Positions 34,866 through 45,863 of a stretch of 64,000 bases of DNA are shown here, in pieces. The stretch is from Botrytis cinerea B05.10 (lineage: Eukaryota > Ascomycota > Leotiomycetes > Helotiales > Sclerotiniaceae), in NCBI RefSeq assembly GCF_000143535.2, contig NC_037311.1:1426001-1490000 (forward strand), written 5' to 3'. Both the position numbers and the translations under genes were made by a program. Position 1 is the stretch's first letter, and the number at the start of each line of letters is the position of its first letter. The notes under the pieces are model-generated. The model was not told the DNA's origin. It saw nothing but the letters and a program-made list of their open reading frames with translations, and made no database searches.

Positions 34866-37578
34866 TTACTTCTTAGGATTGTATTTATCCTTCCAAATCC
34901 TACATTCATTATAACCAATAAAAATCAGCAAACATCTCTTTACAAGGGTACATTTATAACCGACATTGCCCAAGAGACAATGAGAACCAATTGATTTTCC
35001 GTACCAATGTACCTCTAAAATGCACGAAGGTGGTGGACGCATATCGTCGTACCCCACTTATTAAAACAATGAACGAACGAACCATCACTAAATGACGGGG
35101 AGCGGGACTGCCGCCGAAAAGAATATAGACCATAAGATAACCAGGCTGGGACAAGTCATTCACACAAAGCGGAGATTTTCCAGAAGGGGTTTCTGCAAAT
35201 AATGGATTCAACAAGGGAAAGGGAAAGCTCACCAAGAATTACCCAGTGTTTTTACACCCGCATTTTCGGCCTTGCGAAGATAGTACGCTGCTCGGTACTG
35301 CAAGAAATTTGAGTTAGCATTGACAATAGTAACGCAAACCATACCCAGAAAGAACCATCAGCCTCATCTTATGACTGGCTAGGAATATCTCAAGAGTTTG
35401 CAAGGGGTTGAGCATTCGGTTGAAGTTGCATGAAAGGTTGCCCCATTGCTGCCCAAAATGCGACGTAAAGCAACCATGCGTACAGCGCAAGCCACAGTAG
35501 TTGTTTGTTGGATCCGAGACTGGTGTCTGAGTGGATGGATATGAAGTTTTGGCGAACCACGGGCGAACTTACTTTATCTTTTTTACAGCCTGGAGAGCGC
35601 AGTGGTCAGTATAATAGATCAGGCAAACGCGAAGATTACGAGCTCAAGGTCTTGGTTGTTGGGGAGACATAAAGACACTTACCAAATCCTTCTAAGTAAC
35701 ATCGTGCAACCTGTGATGAATAGTTAGTTTGCCTAGATCAAAATCTATGTACCACAACATTTTAGCCCGACATGGCTGTCGGCAGATTTTTGCATTCCAA
35801 GTTGGAAGGACAACTTGGTAGGCTCACCTCATTCATACTATCTATGGTAATGTCAGTGAATGGCCTGATAATTGAGTTTTCGCGAAAGATTTATGCATAC
35901 CTGTATCTCCAAGTTCTGCAGCAGTTTGGTAGTACTACAGCGACGTTAGTAATGTACAAGCGGGCTTCTCCGCGACCCAATGATTCGAGTCCACTTACCT
36001 TCTGAGCTGCTGTTGGATCTTTTTTGACTCCCCAGCCTAGTAAAGACCAAAAATGTCAGTATTGCTTGATTAGGGAATTCATTTTTTGATGCTATCATTG
36101 ACGATCAAAGGGCGTATAAAAATCATCAACAAATAGTTTGAATCGTGGCAGGAAGCTACCAGAAACAAAGCTGACAACTCAGTGGAATATCCTCACCATT
36201 TCTGAAGCAGTTTGCTAGCTCATAGATCGCAATGACAAGCTCCCCCTTGGCAGCTCCCCCTTTCATTTTCCCGGATTGTAGCGCAAGCTCCTCGACTTGT
36301 CCACGAAGTCAGCGCTATGCCAATATGAGAGATCATGACAGAAAAGAACCTATGTGAAACGTGACGGGATACTCAGGGTAGGTACATACTTGCTGCTGCA
36401 TTTGATGCTGCTGCCGAAAGGTACGTGACGGCTTCGGCTGGACTGGCTTGACATCCCCAGCCATGTCTATACTGTTAGTTAAGCCCCGAAATGGTAGCAA
36501 TAAAGATTCAGAAGAGACTGATTCTTTGATCAGGCGGCGTGATATAGGCCGCATGAAGGGTCGTCTTGACGTACCTGAGAGCAAGACCCTGTATTAAATA
36601 TTAGCAATTGGACCGGAGTGTGCCCCTGATCGAAAATCTTTGTTGGGAATTCCGGCAAATTCCAAGAAAACAAAGTTGATCGAGTTGATGCGCTAGCTAA
36701 GCTTCACCAAGTCTATGTCAGGTGAAATTGGGATAGAAATGAACCAAATAGAGCTTACATATAAGACTTGAGAAAGAGCATTATTGGCACCATGAGGGTC
36801 TGCCAATCTTTCAAATAGCTTTGTGGCTTCTTCTAAGTGCCCTTCCTCATGAAGTCGAATAGCTTCCTGGAGATCATCATCCACATTTCTGCTGGCAACC
36901 ACGCCCGAAGGGTTTCTTCCCGGAATTAATGCCCTCGGGATTTCGCCAGAACTCCTGTTCCTACGATCTGGTGGACTGCCACAAGATGAGCCTGGTCGGC
37001 TTATTGACCTCTCATTTTGCTGTGCCAATATTGTAGCTCTCTTCTCCCATTGTACCTCCGCATTTTTATCACCTATCGCAGCCTCTTCCACTGTAATCTC
37101 CGGTAAATCACTAGGAACATGCGACGATCCTACCTCATGCTTGCGCAAACCAAAACGTTCTGATATTCTTTTGCTATTGTGTGCTGGTCTCGACGTAGAT
37201 CTATCACTAACATGTGAAGAAACCGATGCGCCAGATGTGCCGGAGTTTCCAGATTCGCGCGAGTTACTCCTGGGCCGACCTCCAAACAATCGACTACTTC
37301 GCAATTCATTATTCGGTTTGTTCACTGACACCGAGGGTTGCAGGGATGATTCCGAAGAAGAGAAAGTTGGTGGTGATATTACTTCTTGTGTATTTGTATC
37401 CTTGTGTCATGTTAGCCATGTTGTAGCAGTAAGGTATGAGTTGGTACGCTGTGTGTAGCAGCAGCCTTACACTTCTCATGAATGTGAAAACTGGACCAGC
37501 TTCTGGATCGGCGCGTGGAGAATGCGCATCATTTCCTGCGGTTCTATCTTTTTTCTTTAGTAAATCAAGAAGAGGCAT
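34866..37578 (-). CDS. SEL1-repeat protein (Dsf2/Nif1-like) with 12 exons including microexons
   Basis: Reconstructed by splicing on the minus strand: 37471-37578, 36759-37400, 36575-36588, 36390-36466, 36197-36295, 35999-36036, 35901-35934, 35828-35841, 35683-35710, 35573-35589, 35233-35297, 34866-34899. The total is 1170 nt = 389 aa plus stop, frame kept at every GT/AG junction. Residues 1-205 are disordered, Ser/Arg-rich. From about 210 the SEL1-like helical repeats run without a gap across nine tiny exons: EAIRLHEEGHLEEATKLFER, LALRHGWGCQASPAEAVTYL, KGGAAKGELVIAIYELANCF, GWGVKKDPTAAQKYYQTAAE, CYLEGFGCKKDK, ending LGNSWIWKDKYNPKK. Fungal relatives are described as cell-cycle or growth regulators (Nif1, Dsf2); the role here is inference. 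Exons of 14, 14 and 17 nt are extreme. Two acceptors (36296, 37401 side) read AAG rather than YAG. Confidence 0.88.
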
Positions 37579-38229
37579 TTTGTCATGTTAGTTCAAAGAT
37601 CTGAGGTTGTGATTTGGAATAGAAACAGCGTTGTCTGCGTATATAGCCTTGTGATGACTGAATGAAATTACGACTGAATGAATATGCAGTGTGTGGCTTT
37701 CCAGCCGCAACGGTCGCCAAGGATCGCTGCCATTAAGTATTGCTCAATGTTCAATTACAAGGCATGCAAGGCCTATTCTGTCGCAGAATAGCAGATTGTC
37801 GCTGCCGTAGATCTTTTGAGTTCCTGGATGTCTATGCTTGAATTGTTTATGCCGTGGAAAGGGGCGCATTTGGACTAGTTTTCTATGCAAGGTTATCACG
37901 CAAGGACATGTTTATCTAGAGCTTTCTATACAAATGATCTAGTGAGGTCAAGTAATTGTTCGCGATACCTGAAATGTACACTTCGCTATTCATATAGTTT
38001 TCGGAAAACGTAGACATTTGAGGGGTAAAAGGAGCTTTTTCCCCATTATTATTGTTGAACGAGGAAGCCCAGCTTCGAAATTGTATGTGAGATTTATATG
38101 AACCCCTTCATTAGTTTTGCTCCACCTTCAATTTGTTCTCGGTGATTACACAGAGAAACGCCATTTCTCACGATAGCTTTGAGCAAAGATACTTCGATGT
38201 AGAATTAGGAACGCTGAAATTCGCAGGAT
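37579..38229. other. Intergenic, no gene seen
   Basis: SEL1 gene upstream region and Noc4 3' flank. No frame of note. Confidence 0.5.
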
Positions 38230-39963
38230 CTAACTGAAGTTCCACAACTTCACAGGTAGGGAATCTTCCAAACCAGCATTTGCATCATGCTTCATAAATA
38301 TTTTCTTGGGTATCTCATATTCAACAACAGGCACCTTCTTAACATCCTTCGCTAACTCGGATTCAAGCATCTATATCACATTGTTAGTAAATCTGCTGCA
38401 CACTAGGCATATGTTGACTTACACTTCCGTAAGAGTGATCCAGGAAATCCTCCAAGTTGTATGAATGTTTGGTAAATTGTTCCGAAATGATTTTGGCAAG
38501 TGTTGCCACATTGGGATGATAATGTGATTGCAGCGTGACGATTTCCCACAAGCTACTGTCGATTGCATTGGTCAACATTGGATCTTCCTCGTCCATCAGG
38601 AATGGATCGGAAAGCCCCTCTTCCTCTAAAATCTTCTTCGCTTCAGCCCCTCTAGTCTCTCGGTGGATCATGAATAAACACGTTGGGTGCTTCTTCAATA
38701 AATTATAGATCCATGGCACAACCGCAACGACTCCCGATGGAGGGGAGTGCAACGTGAGTCTGGACAACCTCTTGATGAAACTTGCGACCAGTACTACTGG
38801 TAAATGTGTTGATGATAAAAAGGTATCCAAAAGTCGGAAAAATCTTGAGCGATGCTTCGAGTGCAAGATGCCCGTGTCTAGTAGCGAATAAAGCTTTCTG
38901 TAGAATGATGGGTAGTCTAGATTCTTCTCCTGGATGAGATAAAAGACGCCAGAGAGTGATAGCAACGAAGTTGATCCTCCAGAATTGTATGAGTCGGTCA
39001 GGAAGTCCATTAAAAGTTCGGGTTTAGTAAACCATGGCGCAATGAAATCGGTAATTTTCGAAAGGATCATTTTCCTTCTTTCTTTCACCATCTCCATATT
39101 CATCAAGGCTAACCATGCTCCTTGCGCTCGCTTCTTATGTTCCGTTAAGGAGTAGAGTGCGTGGGACTTTTTCTTCGGTGCGGGAATGTAAAAATCTTCG
39201 AGTTCGTCCTTGGATTCAGGAACTGATGATATCGATGTTAAAATCTCATAGACGGTATCAAATGAATCATTGCCTAAGGTTCTGTCTTCGAGGGAAGTAA
39301 CCAGTTTCCTGAAAATGTCAGCAATTAGGAATACGTAAATAGGAGGCAGTCCTACTCTATAGCTTCAAGCGTGTAAAATCTAACATCATCGTACTCCTCA
39401 ACAAACTTATCACTAAACTCTTTCCTAACAGTACTATCACTCCCAGGACGAATGAGAACCTGAACCATATCCGTAAGAAGGCCTGTAGGAAAGCAGTAAT
39501 CCTGACCGTTTCGCAGGTGCTGCCCTTCAATCTTCAACATTCTCATACAAAGAGTTAATCCTGTAGATGCAGTATCTTCCTGGCTCAACATATCAAGGAG
39601 GATAATCTTGTATTCTGAATATCTTTCTTTGAGCCATTGGATCACAGTTGCGTCCTTCGCAGAACTCTCTTTGGTTTTCTGTAAACCCCCAACTACTATC
39701 AATTTCGTGAAAACCCGGCATAACGATACCGCGGACAGGATCGACGCATCGGCACCTTCAGAATCATCTCGCGCAATGCCAATCAGCCTTGCAATGTTGT
39801 TATAATGCTTCTTCGACTCGAAGATTTCGCTCTCTAGGAGGAGAATCTGTGCCTGTGGATCTTCTTCACTATCTTCAGATCGTGCGCGTTTCGAAGGCCC
39901 TTTGTCTGACACAGCTCTCTTCCTTTTTGAAGGGCGTTTCGACTCAAGAATTGCGCCAGGCAT
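38230..39963 (-). CDS. NOC4: Noc4, ribosome biogenesis (40S) factor, CBF/Mak21 family
   Basis: Three exons: 39356-39963, 38423-39308, 38230-38370; 544 aa. Noc4 pairs with Nop14 in the nucleolar small-subunit processome and is needed for 40S maturation. The N-terminus has basic nuclear/nucleolar signals (SKRPSKRKRAVS, GPSKRARSEDSEED). The second half is the CBF/Mak21 (NOC) domain: GVFYLIQEKNLDYPSFYRKL, FLSSTHLPVVLVASFIKRLS, PSGVVAVVPWIYNLLKKHPT and DPFLMDEEDPMLTNAIDSSL WEI. The C-terminal exon (MLESELAKDVKKVPVVEYEI) completes the family's conserved end. Length matches yeast Noc4. It is divergent from the ATP synthase gene with 205 bp between start codons. Confidence 0.93.
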
Positions 39964-40168
39964 TGTTAAATATGTGACGAAATTTACTTTTACCAGTTCT
40001 CTAGAAATTTATTTCTCTTATCGAGATAAATCCGAACTATTTGTTGGGTCCTCAGGCACCCTTACATAAGAAACTTCAAAGTGAGGTGGGAAGCGAATTC
40101 CGAAAGAACCTCGTCTCAAGCCTTTCAAGTAATTTGAGCTGCTGTACAATATCTCCCCTCATATCAAA
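39964..40168. promoter_or_regulatory. 205-bp divergent promoter, NOC4 / ATP synthase subunit 4
   Basis: The only sequence between two oppositely oriented start codons, so it must carry both promoters. Contains a TTATCGAGATAA-like inverted motif (about 40019-40030). Confidence 0.6.
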
Positions 40169-41083
40169 ATGGCATCAAGACTATTGACAAGAAGCGCCTT
40201 AGGTATGTGGCACATATGGACATGAGAAATACGCCACAATTGCTGCTGGCCGCAATTGACTGACACAACGTAGGGGCCGCTCGTCTTCGACCAGCTCTTT
40301 CTTCCCGTACCCTCCCGGCCCTCACATCGATCTCGAGCTCGCGATCATCTTCCTCCAATGTACCAGCAGAGGACCCTAAGAAGAAGGCGCAATCGCTCCT
40401 TGACTCTCTCCCAGGCAACTCTCTCGTTTCCAAGACTGCCATTCTTTCTGCAGCTGGAGGAGTTTCCCTATACGCCCTCAGCAACGAGTACTATGTCGTC
40501 AACGAAGAAACTGTTGCTATGTTCTGTCTTTTGAGTATTTGGGGATCCGTCATTAAGTTTGGTGGACCGTTGTACTCTGAGTGGGCCACTGGCCAAGTCA
40601 ATAAGATCAAGAACATCTTGAATGCTGCCCGTGCAGACCACACTGAGGCCGTCAAGACTAGAATTGAGAGCGTCCAGCAATTGGGCAGCGTTGTTGATAT
40701 CACCAAGACTCTTTTCGAGGTTTCTAAGGTATGTAGGGCGGGGGAGAATGGGGTATTGCGGGGAAGTTTAACTAACGCAACTTACAGGAAACTGCCCAAC
40801 TCGAGGCCAAGGCTTACGCACTCGAGCAACAAACCGCTCTCGCTGCTGAGGCCAAGTCTGTTCTCGACTCATGGGTCCGATACGAGGGACAAGTCAAGAT
40901 CCGTCAACAAAAGGAACTCTCAGAAAGCATCATTTCCAAGATCCAGAAGGAACTCGAGAACCCCAAGGTCTTGCAACAAATCTTACAGCAAAGTGTTGCT
41001 GATGTTGAGAGTATGTAATTTTTCACCGTTGACATTTGACAAATACTAATCCTTCTACAGAGATTGTTGCATCCAAGGCTTAA
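40169..41083 (+). CDS. ATP4: Mitochondrial F1Fo ATP synthase subunit 4 (b subunit)
   Basis: Four exons: 40169-40202, 40274-40728, 40788-41010, 41061-41083; 244 aa. The b subunit forms the peripheral stalk that holds the F1 head of the inner-membrane ATP synthase. The N-terminus (MASRLLTRSALGAARLRPAL) is an Arg-rich mitochondrial presequence. Then come KKKAQSLLDSLPGNSLVSKT and two hydrophobic segments (SAAGGVSLYALSNEYYVV; MFCLLSIWGSVIKFGGPLYS), followed by a long hydrophilic helix to KIVASKA. First exon has only 11 codons. Length and order match fungal Atp4. Confidence 0.95.
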
Positions 41084-41307
41084 TAGATTAGAGAAAGGTC
41101 ATAGCCCATTGAGCGTCTCTTTAACTCTATTATTTTTTCAATAGAATACACCTGTGCCATAGTCGACGAAAACATTTCCTCCCATGCGTTAATTTGTTTC
41201 AAAGTCTAATGATATGTGCATACGGATACACAAGATGCCTATAGCGCCCACACTCTATGACAATGCCAGGTGAGAGTGCCATTTGTCGTAGGGGCCAGTA
41301 TCGGCCT

Positions 41308-42682
41308 TCAATCTAATGTTTGCCTCGCTGTTTTTGCAATCTCCCGTAGACTCCTGAGAGGGTCCAAGACACTGTCATGATCTGTACCCTTCAACTGTTC
41401 GCAGTCCACTGCGATTCCCGCAGTCCAATCCTCGCTAGTCCAACAATTCCGGAAGTATTTTTTTCCCTTCTCACCAATCATTATGTCCTCTTCGGCAAAG
41501 TAAATTTTGACATCCAGCCGAGCACTCTGGTTCCTTTCAACCCTTTGGGTCCACAATTCTACCAAGTTCTTGACCATTTCTTCGTAGTTCTCGCAAGCAT
41601 TCCAGCTACAGTCATCTGTCTTCTTCAAACACAATCGAGCCTCATCATTTAGACCCGTCGTATCTTCCAAAAATGCCCATTTAAAAATCAGACTATCCAT
41701 CTCTCTTTTTGTCTCTTTCGATACACCATACGCCTCTCGAACCTTCTGTTCGGCCGCCTCCTGAATTGCAACCCCAGTTGCCGCAGGAGAAAAAGAAGAT
41801 TTCAAAGTAGAAAAAACCGACCCTGAACTTGCTATCATCGGCGTAGCACTGTTCAGAACAAAATTCATAACCGAACCCCAATGATTGATCATAGTATTGG
41901 GAAGCTTTGAAGCAATCTGAAGAAAGGTCGTCGATGATAAGTTTTGATGAACCCAAGGAGAAAGCAGGGTGATCCTGGGACGTTTCGGACAAATGATATG
42001 AGGGAGGGTGGCAATGATGTTGAGAGCGTATATAGTCCCAGCACTATGGCTTGCAAGAGAAACGTGCTCAATGTTCAGATGCTTAAGGAGAAGAGGAACA
42101 GTCTCCAGATAGATGGGCAACCGATCTTGGAGTGGAACGGAAGTAGAGCCCCCGAAACCAGGTCTAGGGAGGCATTAGTTTAGACAATTCTGTAGCTTCA
42201 TAGGCATGCTGTTATTGAATTCTTCAATTGACTGATATTACGACTCATCACCTACACGCCACTAGGCTCACCGATACTAGGGGTATCAAATTGGGAACGA
42301 GGGTGTCTTCAATAGCCTGGCCACATATTCGCACAAATTTATATTTCCTTGAACTCTGGACAACGCAATGATGAGCGAAACCAATATCAGACGATACACA
42401 GATACCCTGCAACGTAAAGAGCGATGACACTCACCTGTCAATAAAAATCATTCTCACTCCTTCTTCCATGGCCACATGATCAAAGGAGAATGCCAGCCAT
42501 CTGATTCCTAGCATTCCCACAACAAAGAGAATAGTCGGCGCATTCTCATCTGATGGTCCTGCGACGGCATAGGACACCTTGAGCTCTGCGTGCTTTTCTG
42601 TTGCCGGTAGTTTGAAAATTTGGTGGAACTTGATAGGTGCTAGAAGCTCCCTTGCCTCAATTTGTGCTGGCGTTAACGACAT
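41308..42682 (-). CDS. Alpha/beta hydrolase fold protein
   Basis: Two exons: 42435-42682 and 41308-42163; 367 aa. The start MSLTPAQIEARELLAP was preferred to an in-frame ATG at 42724 because the upstream residues are not hydrolase-like. The fold motifs are clear: ILFVVGMLGIRW, then MIFIDRPGFGGST spanning the intron (the usual D-x-P-G-x-G-x-S turn), and the nucleophile elbow SLASHSAGTIYALN, where the motif reads S-x-S-x-G. YFAEEDIMIGEKG and GTDHDSVL supply likely acid and histidine positions. No signal peptide. Substrate unknown; family includes esterases, lipases and epoxide hydrolases. Convergent with the ATP synthase gene. Confidence 0.87.
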
Positions 42683-43047
42683 ATTATTGTATGTTGGGAT
42701 GAAGATTATATTCAAGATTGACAAAATGCCTTGCGAAAGTTATGTTTGGGATATAATAAAGGCCTTACGATAGTTGCCTAAAGGGGTTACGCGTTAAATC
42801 CTGATGTCAACAGTCACATAATCTATCACATAATTTATCGATAGACTGAGTGAGATTTGATGTTAAAATCATTTGAAAATAAATTCTTATTATAATGTTA
42901 ACTTTACTTGGTTTTCGCTGACCAAACGGCGCACAGCCAGCCTCCTCCATCTAAATTTGAAAGCGAGCACACTAGCCTTTTTTCATTTCCGTTTTTACAA
43001 CGCCTAAACACCATGCGTGAATGCAGATTTAATGACAGAAGGAAGTT
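42683..43047. other. Intergenic between hydrolase start and NSA2 end
   Basis: 365 bp; holds a TATCGATA octamer at 42836-42843, 154 bp upstream of the hydrolase ATG. No coding frame. Confidence 0.5.
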
Positions 43048-44056
43048 TTAGACGAGAAGTACACTAGAAGAGTTAGTGTCTGTTAACTCTATTGGATAGA
43101 TATAAACTTACGCGTTAACACATCCATCGTTTTCAGGATTGTTAGTAATCTGTGCCCATCTACCCCAAACGACTTTTCCTCCAGCTGTGACTAGACCCAA
43201 ATCAGATACGTTAACCTCAACGATAGTACCCCGGGTGAGAACACCCAGTTGGGTGTACATTGGGTTCTGTGGGTTCTTCTTGACACTGATGATAGGTAGC
43301 TGCACAGTCACACCGAGCTCTGGGTGAGTGACGTTTGCCTAGGCATAATTAGTATCTCTGTCAGGTTGAGCGCATTAGAAAGTACATACCTTCTTGTAAC
43401 GTAAACCCATAGGTCTAATGAATCGCTCATATTTGACAGGTCTTCTTGTGAAGTCTGGTCCAACAAAAGTTGGCTAAGAGGAATCAAAATCAGCACATCC
43501 TCACATATCAAATTGCTACACATCAATGGGTCAGAATAGCATACCTTGGTGATCATACGCTTCCAACTCTTCTTTGCGGTCTTCTTTCCAGTCTTCACCA
43601 CCTTGAACATTTCCTCCTCTGCGATACCCCTGACTTTAGGTAAAGGCACACTAAATTTAGCGGCCTTCTCTGCTCTCTTGTTCTTGATTGCGCTCGACAA
43701 AGCCTTAGCATTGGTAGGATTCGATCGATCGAGCAAATATTGTGGCAAGGGTTTGGTCGAAGGTTCGTTTGGCGCAGAAGATTTCACATTTCGTTCTTCA
43801 TGAGCCTTGATTTGCTTCTTCATTTGAATCTTCTCATGACGCCTCTTCTGTTGATACAATTTCGCACGTAGACCAGTCAATTTCTGGGCATCATCAGATG
43901 CTTTATGACCTTCTCTTGCTGCCTTCTTTCTCGATCTCTCTTCATGGTCGAGGCGGCGACCATGTAGCTTGCGCCATCTTTCCATATACTCATTTTGAGG
44001 CTATTAATGGTCAATTAGTATTTTCCAGTGTTGATACACAGTTACAGACATACCAT
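43048..44056 (-). CDS. NSA2: Nsa2, pre-60S ribosome assembly factor
   Basis: Five exons: 44054-44056, 43545-44000, 43390-43473, 43112-43338, 43048-43063; 261 aa, the length of yeast Nsa2. Exon 1 codes only for the initiator ATG, immediately followed by a GTATGT donor; exon 2 then opens [20 protein letters not shown], the conserved N-terminus. The last exon has 16 nt and supplies the end ...VNAVLLV. Nsa2 is an eS8-family protein that joins nucleolar pre-60S particles for 27SB rRNA processing. The basic first half ([35 protein letters not shown]) and C-terminal beta domain ([20 protein letters not shown]) are visible. Divergent from the bL21m gene, with 205 bp between start codons. Confidence 0.95.
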
Positions 44057-44261
44057 GATGAATTATTATAGTGGGTGATCGTGGAATTTTACGGGTTCAA
44101 AAAAATTATTAAGTCGAGGCTCATGATTATCGATAACAAATTTCTTAGCGCAAAAATAAAAATCTCGCTTAGTCATCGAACTTCAAGCTTCAACAAGTTC
44201 AGCAATGTAGAATTCAGGTATCAAAAGACTTGATTGAATCTGCAACGTTCTCGACCTCAAG
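44057..44261. promoter_or_regulatory. 205-bp divergent promoter, NSA2 / bL21m
   Basis: Only sequence between the two start codons. It contains the octamer TATCGATA at 44128-44135 inside the longer palindrome TTATCGATAA. Confidence 0.6.
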
Positions 44262-44900
44262 ATGTTTAGCAGAACGATGAGAAAGTCCTTGTTGGACATA
44301 CGGATACCAAGTGCAACACTTCCACCCACCTTCCTTTTACCAAGCCGAGCACGGTTCTTCAACTCTACAACACAACATGTCGAATCACCCATCGAGAGCA
44401 GCCATGCTAGCCCATTATCCGCGGCATCTTTAAAGCCAGAGAAATCCTCCATCGCATCTTCGGCACCGGCTGCGCCCTCCCCCAGCGTCACCCCGCTATC
44501 GCTTTCTCCCTCAGTCAAGGAGATGCTTCCTCTCCTCACTGCCCAACAATCACACTTCATAACCACACACATTTACAGTCGGCCCTACCTTGTGACTGTA
44601 GGAGATACAGTACGACTCCCATTCCGTATGCCCGGCGTGGTTCCTGGCGATGTTCTCCGACTCAACACCGCTTCAAGTATTGGATCAAGAGATTACACAT
44701 TGAAAGGAACGCCTTATCTTGATGAGAGGATATTTGAATGCAGAGCGAGAGTTATGGGCACCGAAGCCGAACCAATGAGGATCAAAGAGAAGACAAAAAG
44801 GAGAAATAGAAAAACAAAGACCGTGAAGAGCAAGCACAAGTACACCATATTGAGAATTGCCGAGCTCAAAGTCAAGACGGTGGAGGAAATTGAGGGTTAG
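44262..44900 (+). CDS. MRPL49: Mitochondrial ribosomal protein bL21m
   Basis: Single exon, 212 aa. The N-terminus (MFSRTMRKSLLDIRIPS...) is basic and lacks acidic residues early on, as in a mitochondrial presequence; a Ser/Pro/Ala-rich linker follows. The bL21 core starts at FITTHIYSRPYLVTVGDTVR and includes PGVVPGDVLRLNTASSIGSR and the basic RNA-binding stretch KEKTKRRNRKTKTVKSKHKY ending in TILRIAELKV. bL21m is a large-subunit protein of the mitoribosome (yeast Mrpl49). Confidence 0.92.
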   Translation: MFSRTMRKSLLDIRIPSATLPPTFLLPSRARFFNSTTQHVESPIESSHASPLSAASLKPEKSSIASSAPAAPSPSVTPLSLSPSVKEMLPLLTAQQSHFITTHIYSRPYLVTVGDTVRLPFRMPGVVPGDVLRLNTASSIGSRDYTLKGTPYLDERIFECRARVMGTEAEPMRIKEKTKRRNRKTKTVKSKHKYTILRIAELKVKTVEEIEG

Positions 44901-45506
44901 ATTCAATCTCCTGGTATTAAGATCATGTACACTTTTCGGTTGTCTGGAATTGCGACTAAGGCTATAGTGTGAGTAGTCTTAGGATTGAGGGAAGGCCACT
45001 GTGGGATTATTTTGCAATTATATTGCAGATATATGTGGCAAGCTGTTGTCATTAGTAACACAGCCTGTTCTATATGTTGGGATGGGATCAATGTACTATA
45101 TCAAAAAGACTCTGGATCAGCGGAAGCGAATCCCAAAAGGAAATATACACCAATATCTTCAACTACATGGCCTATGCACAAAACATGGCCTACATTGGGC
45201 AGAGCACATGTGAAGTCACCTGGGTGGGCCTTTCCATTCTCACACCCAAATAATCCTCTATAAAAGGCGAATCTATAATCATGCAGTATGCATCAATGCG
45301 TTTCTCACGTCCAGGACCGCATGCCATTCACTTTCATATCCATCTGCACTGTAACATTCTGCGTTCTCATTTTAGTTTTCAATGTAATTTTGTATTGCTC
45401 GGCAAGACATTGAACTTGCGGTGGGTACCGATCCTCCTCTTCTATCTTACAAGATCTGCCAGCGATCTGACTGAATCTTATGATTCTATGACCTGCCAGA
45501 GGCCTT
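44901..45506. other. Intergenic, no gene seen
   Basis: Flank of bL21m and 3' flank of the small Cys-rich gene; no supported frame. Confidence 0.5.
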
Positions 45507-45863
45507 TCAATCCCATGATTCCAAGGACGCCAAATCTTCATCAACATCAGTATCAACTTCTGCTTTCTTTGCGGTCGCAACCACTTTTTGCATCTTCTCC
45601 ATTCTCTCGACACTTTCTCTGATGTCTTTCAACGCCTGCCTCAACTTTTCCGCGATTTTATCTGTATTACTTCTCTTGATCTGACATGACTTGCACACCT
45701 TGATAAGTTTGATAGTATGTAATGGGTGAGAATACATCGTGTCGCAGTCAATGGATGTGGTTGGCGATGTGTCAAAAGCGAGTTTTTGATTACAGACTTT
45801 TACTTCACTGCCCCAGCGGGTGTGCCCGCATTGAGTGAAGATCATACGTCTGTGAATACACAT
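45507..45863 (-). CDS. Small cysteine-containing protein of unknown function
   Basis: Intron-free frame of 118 aa. The N-terminus begins MCIHRRMIFTQCGHTRWGSE and continues with VKVCNQKLAF, a C...CGH...C arrangement recurring in many short fungal proteins. A further VCKSCQIKR pair suggests a small zinc-binding site. The C-terminal third is a charged helix (KLRQALKDIRESVERMEKMQ) with an acidic tail. No signal peptide. No known function. Codon composition and the coherent domain layout support a real gene. Confidence 0.65.
   Translation of the reverse strand: MCIHRRMIFTQCGHTRWGSEVKVCNQKLAFDTSPTTSIDCDTMYSHPLHTIKLIKVCKSCQIKRSNTDKIAEKLRQALKDIRESVERMEKMQKVVATAKKAEVDTDVDEDLASLESWD

Noticed and set aside
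36333..36584. Minus-strand frame containing MAGDVKPVQPKPSR
   Set aside because: It is the wrong frame of exon 4 of the SEL1 gene; the correct frame reads HGWGCQASPAEAVTYL.
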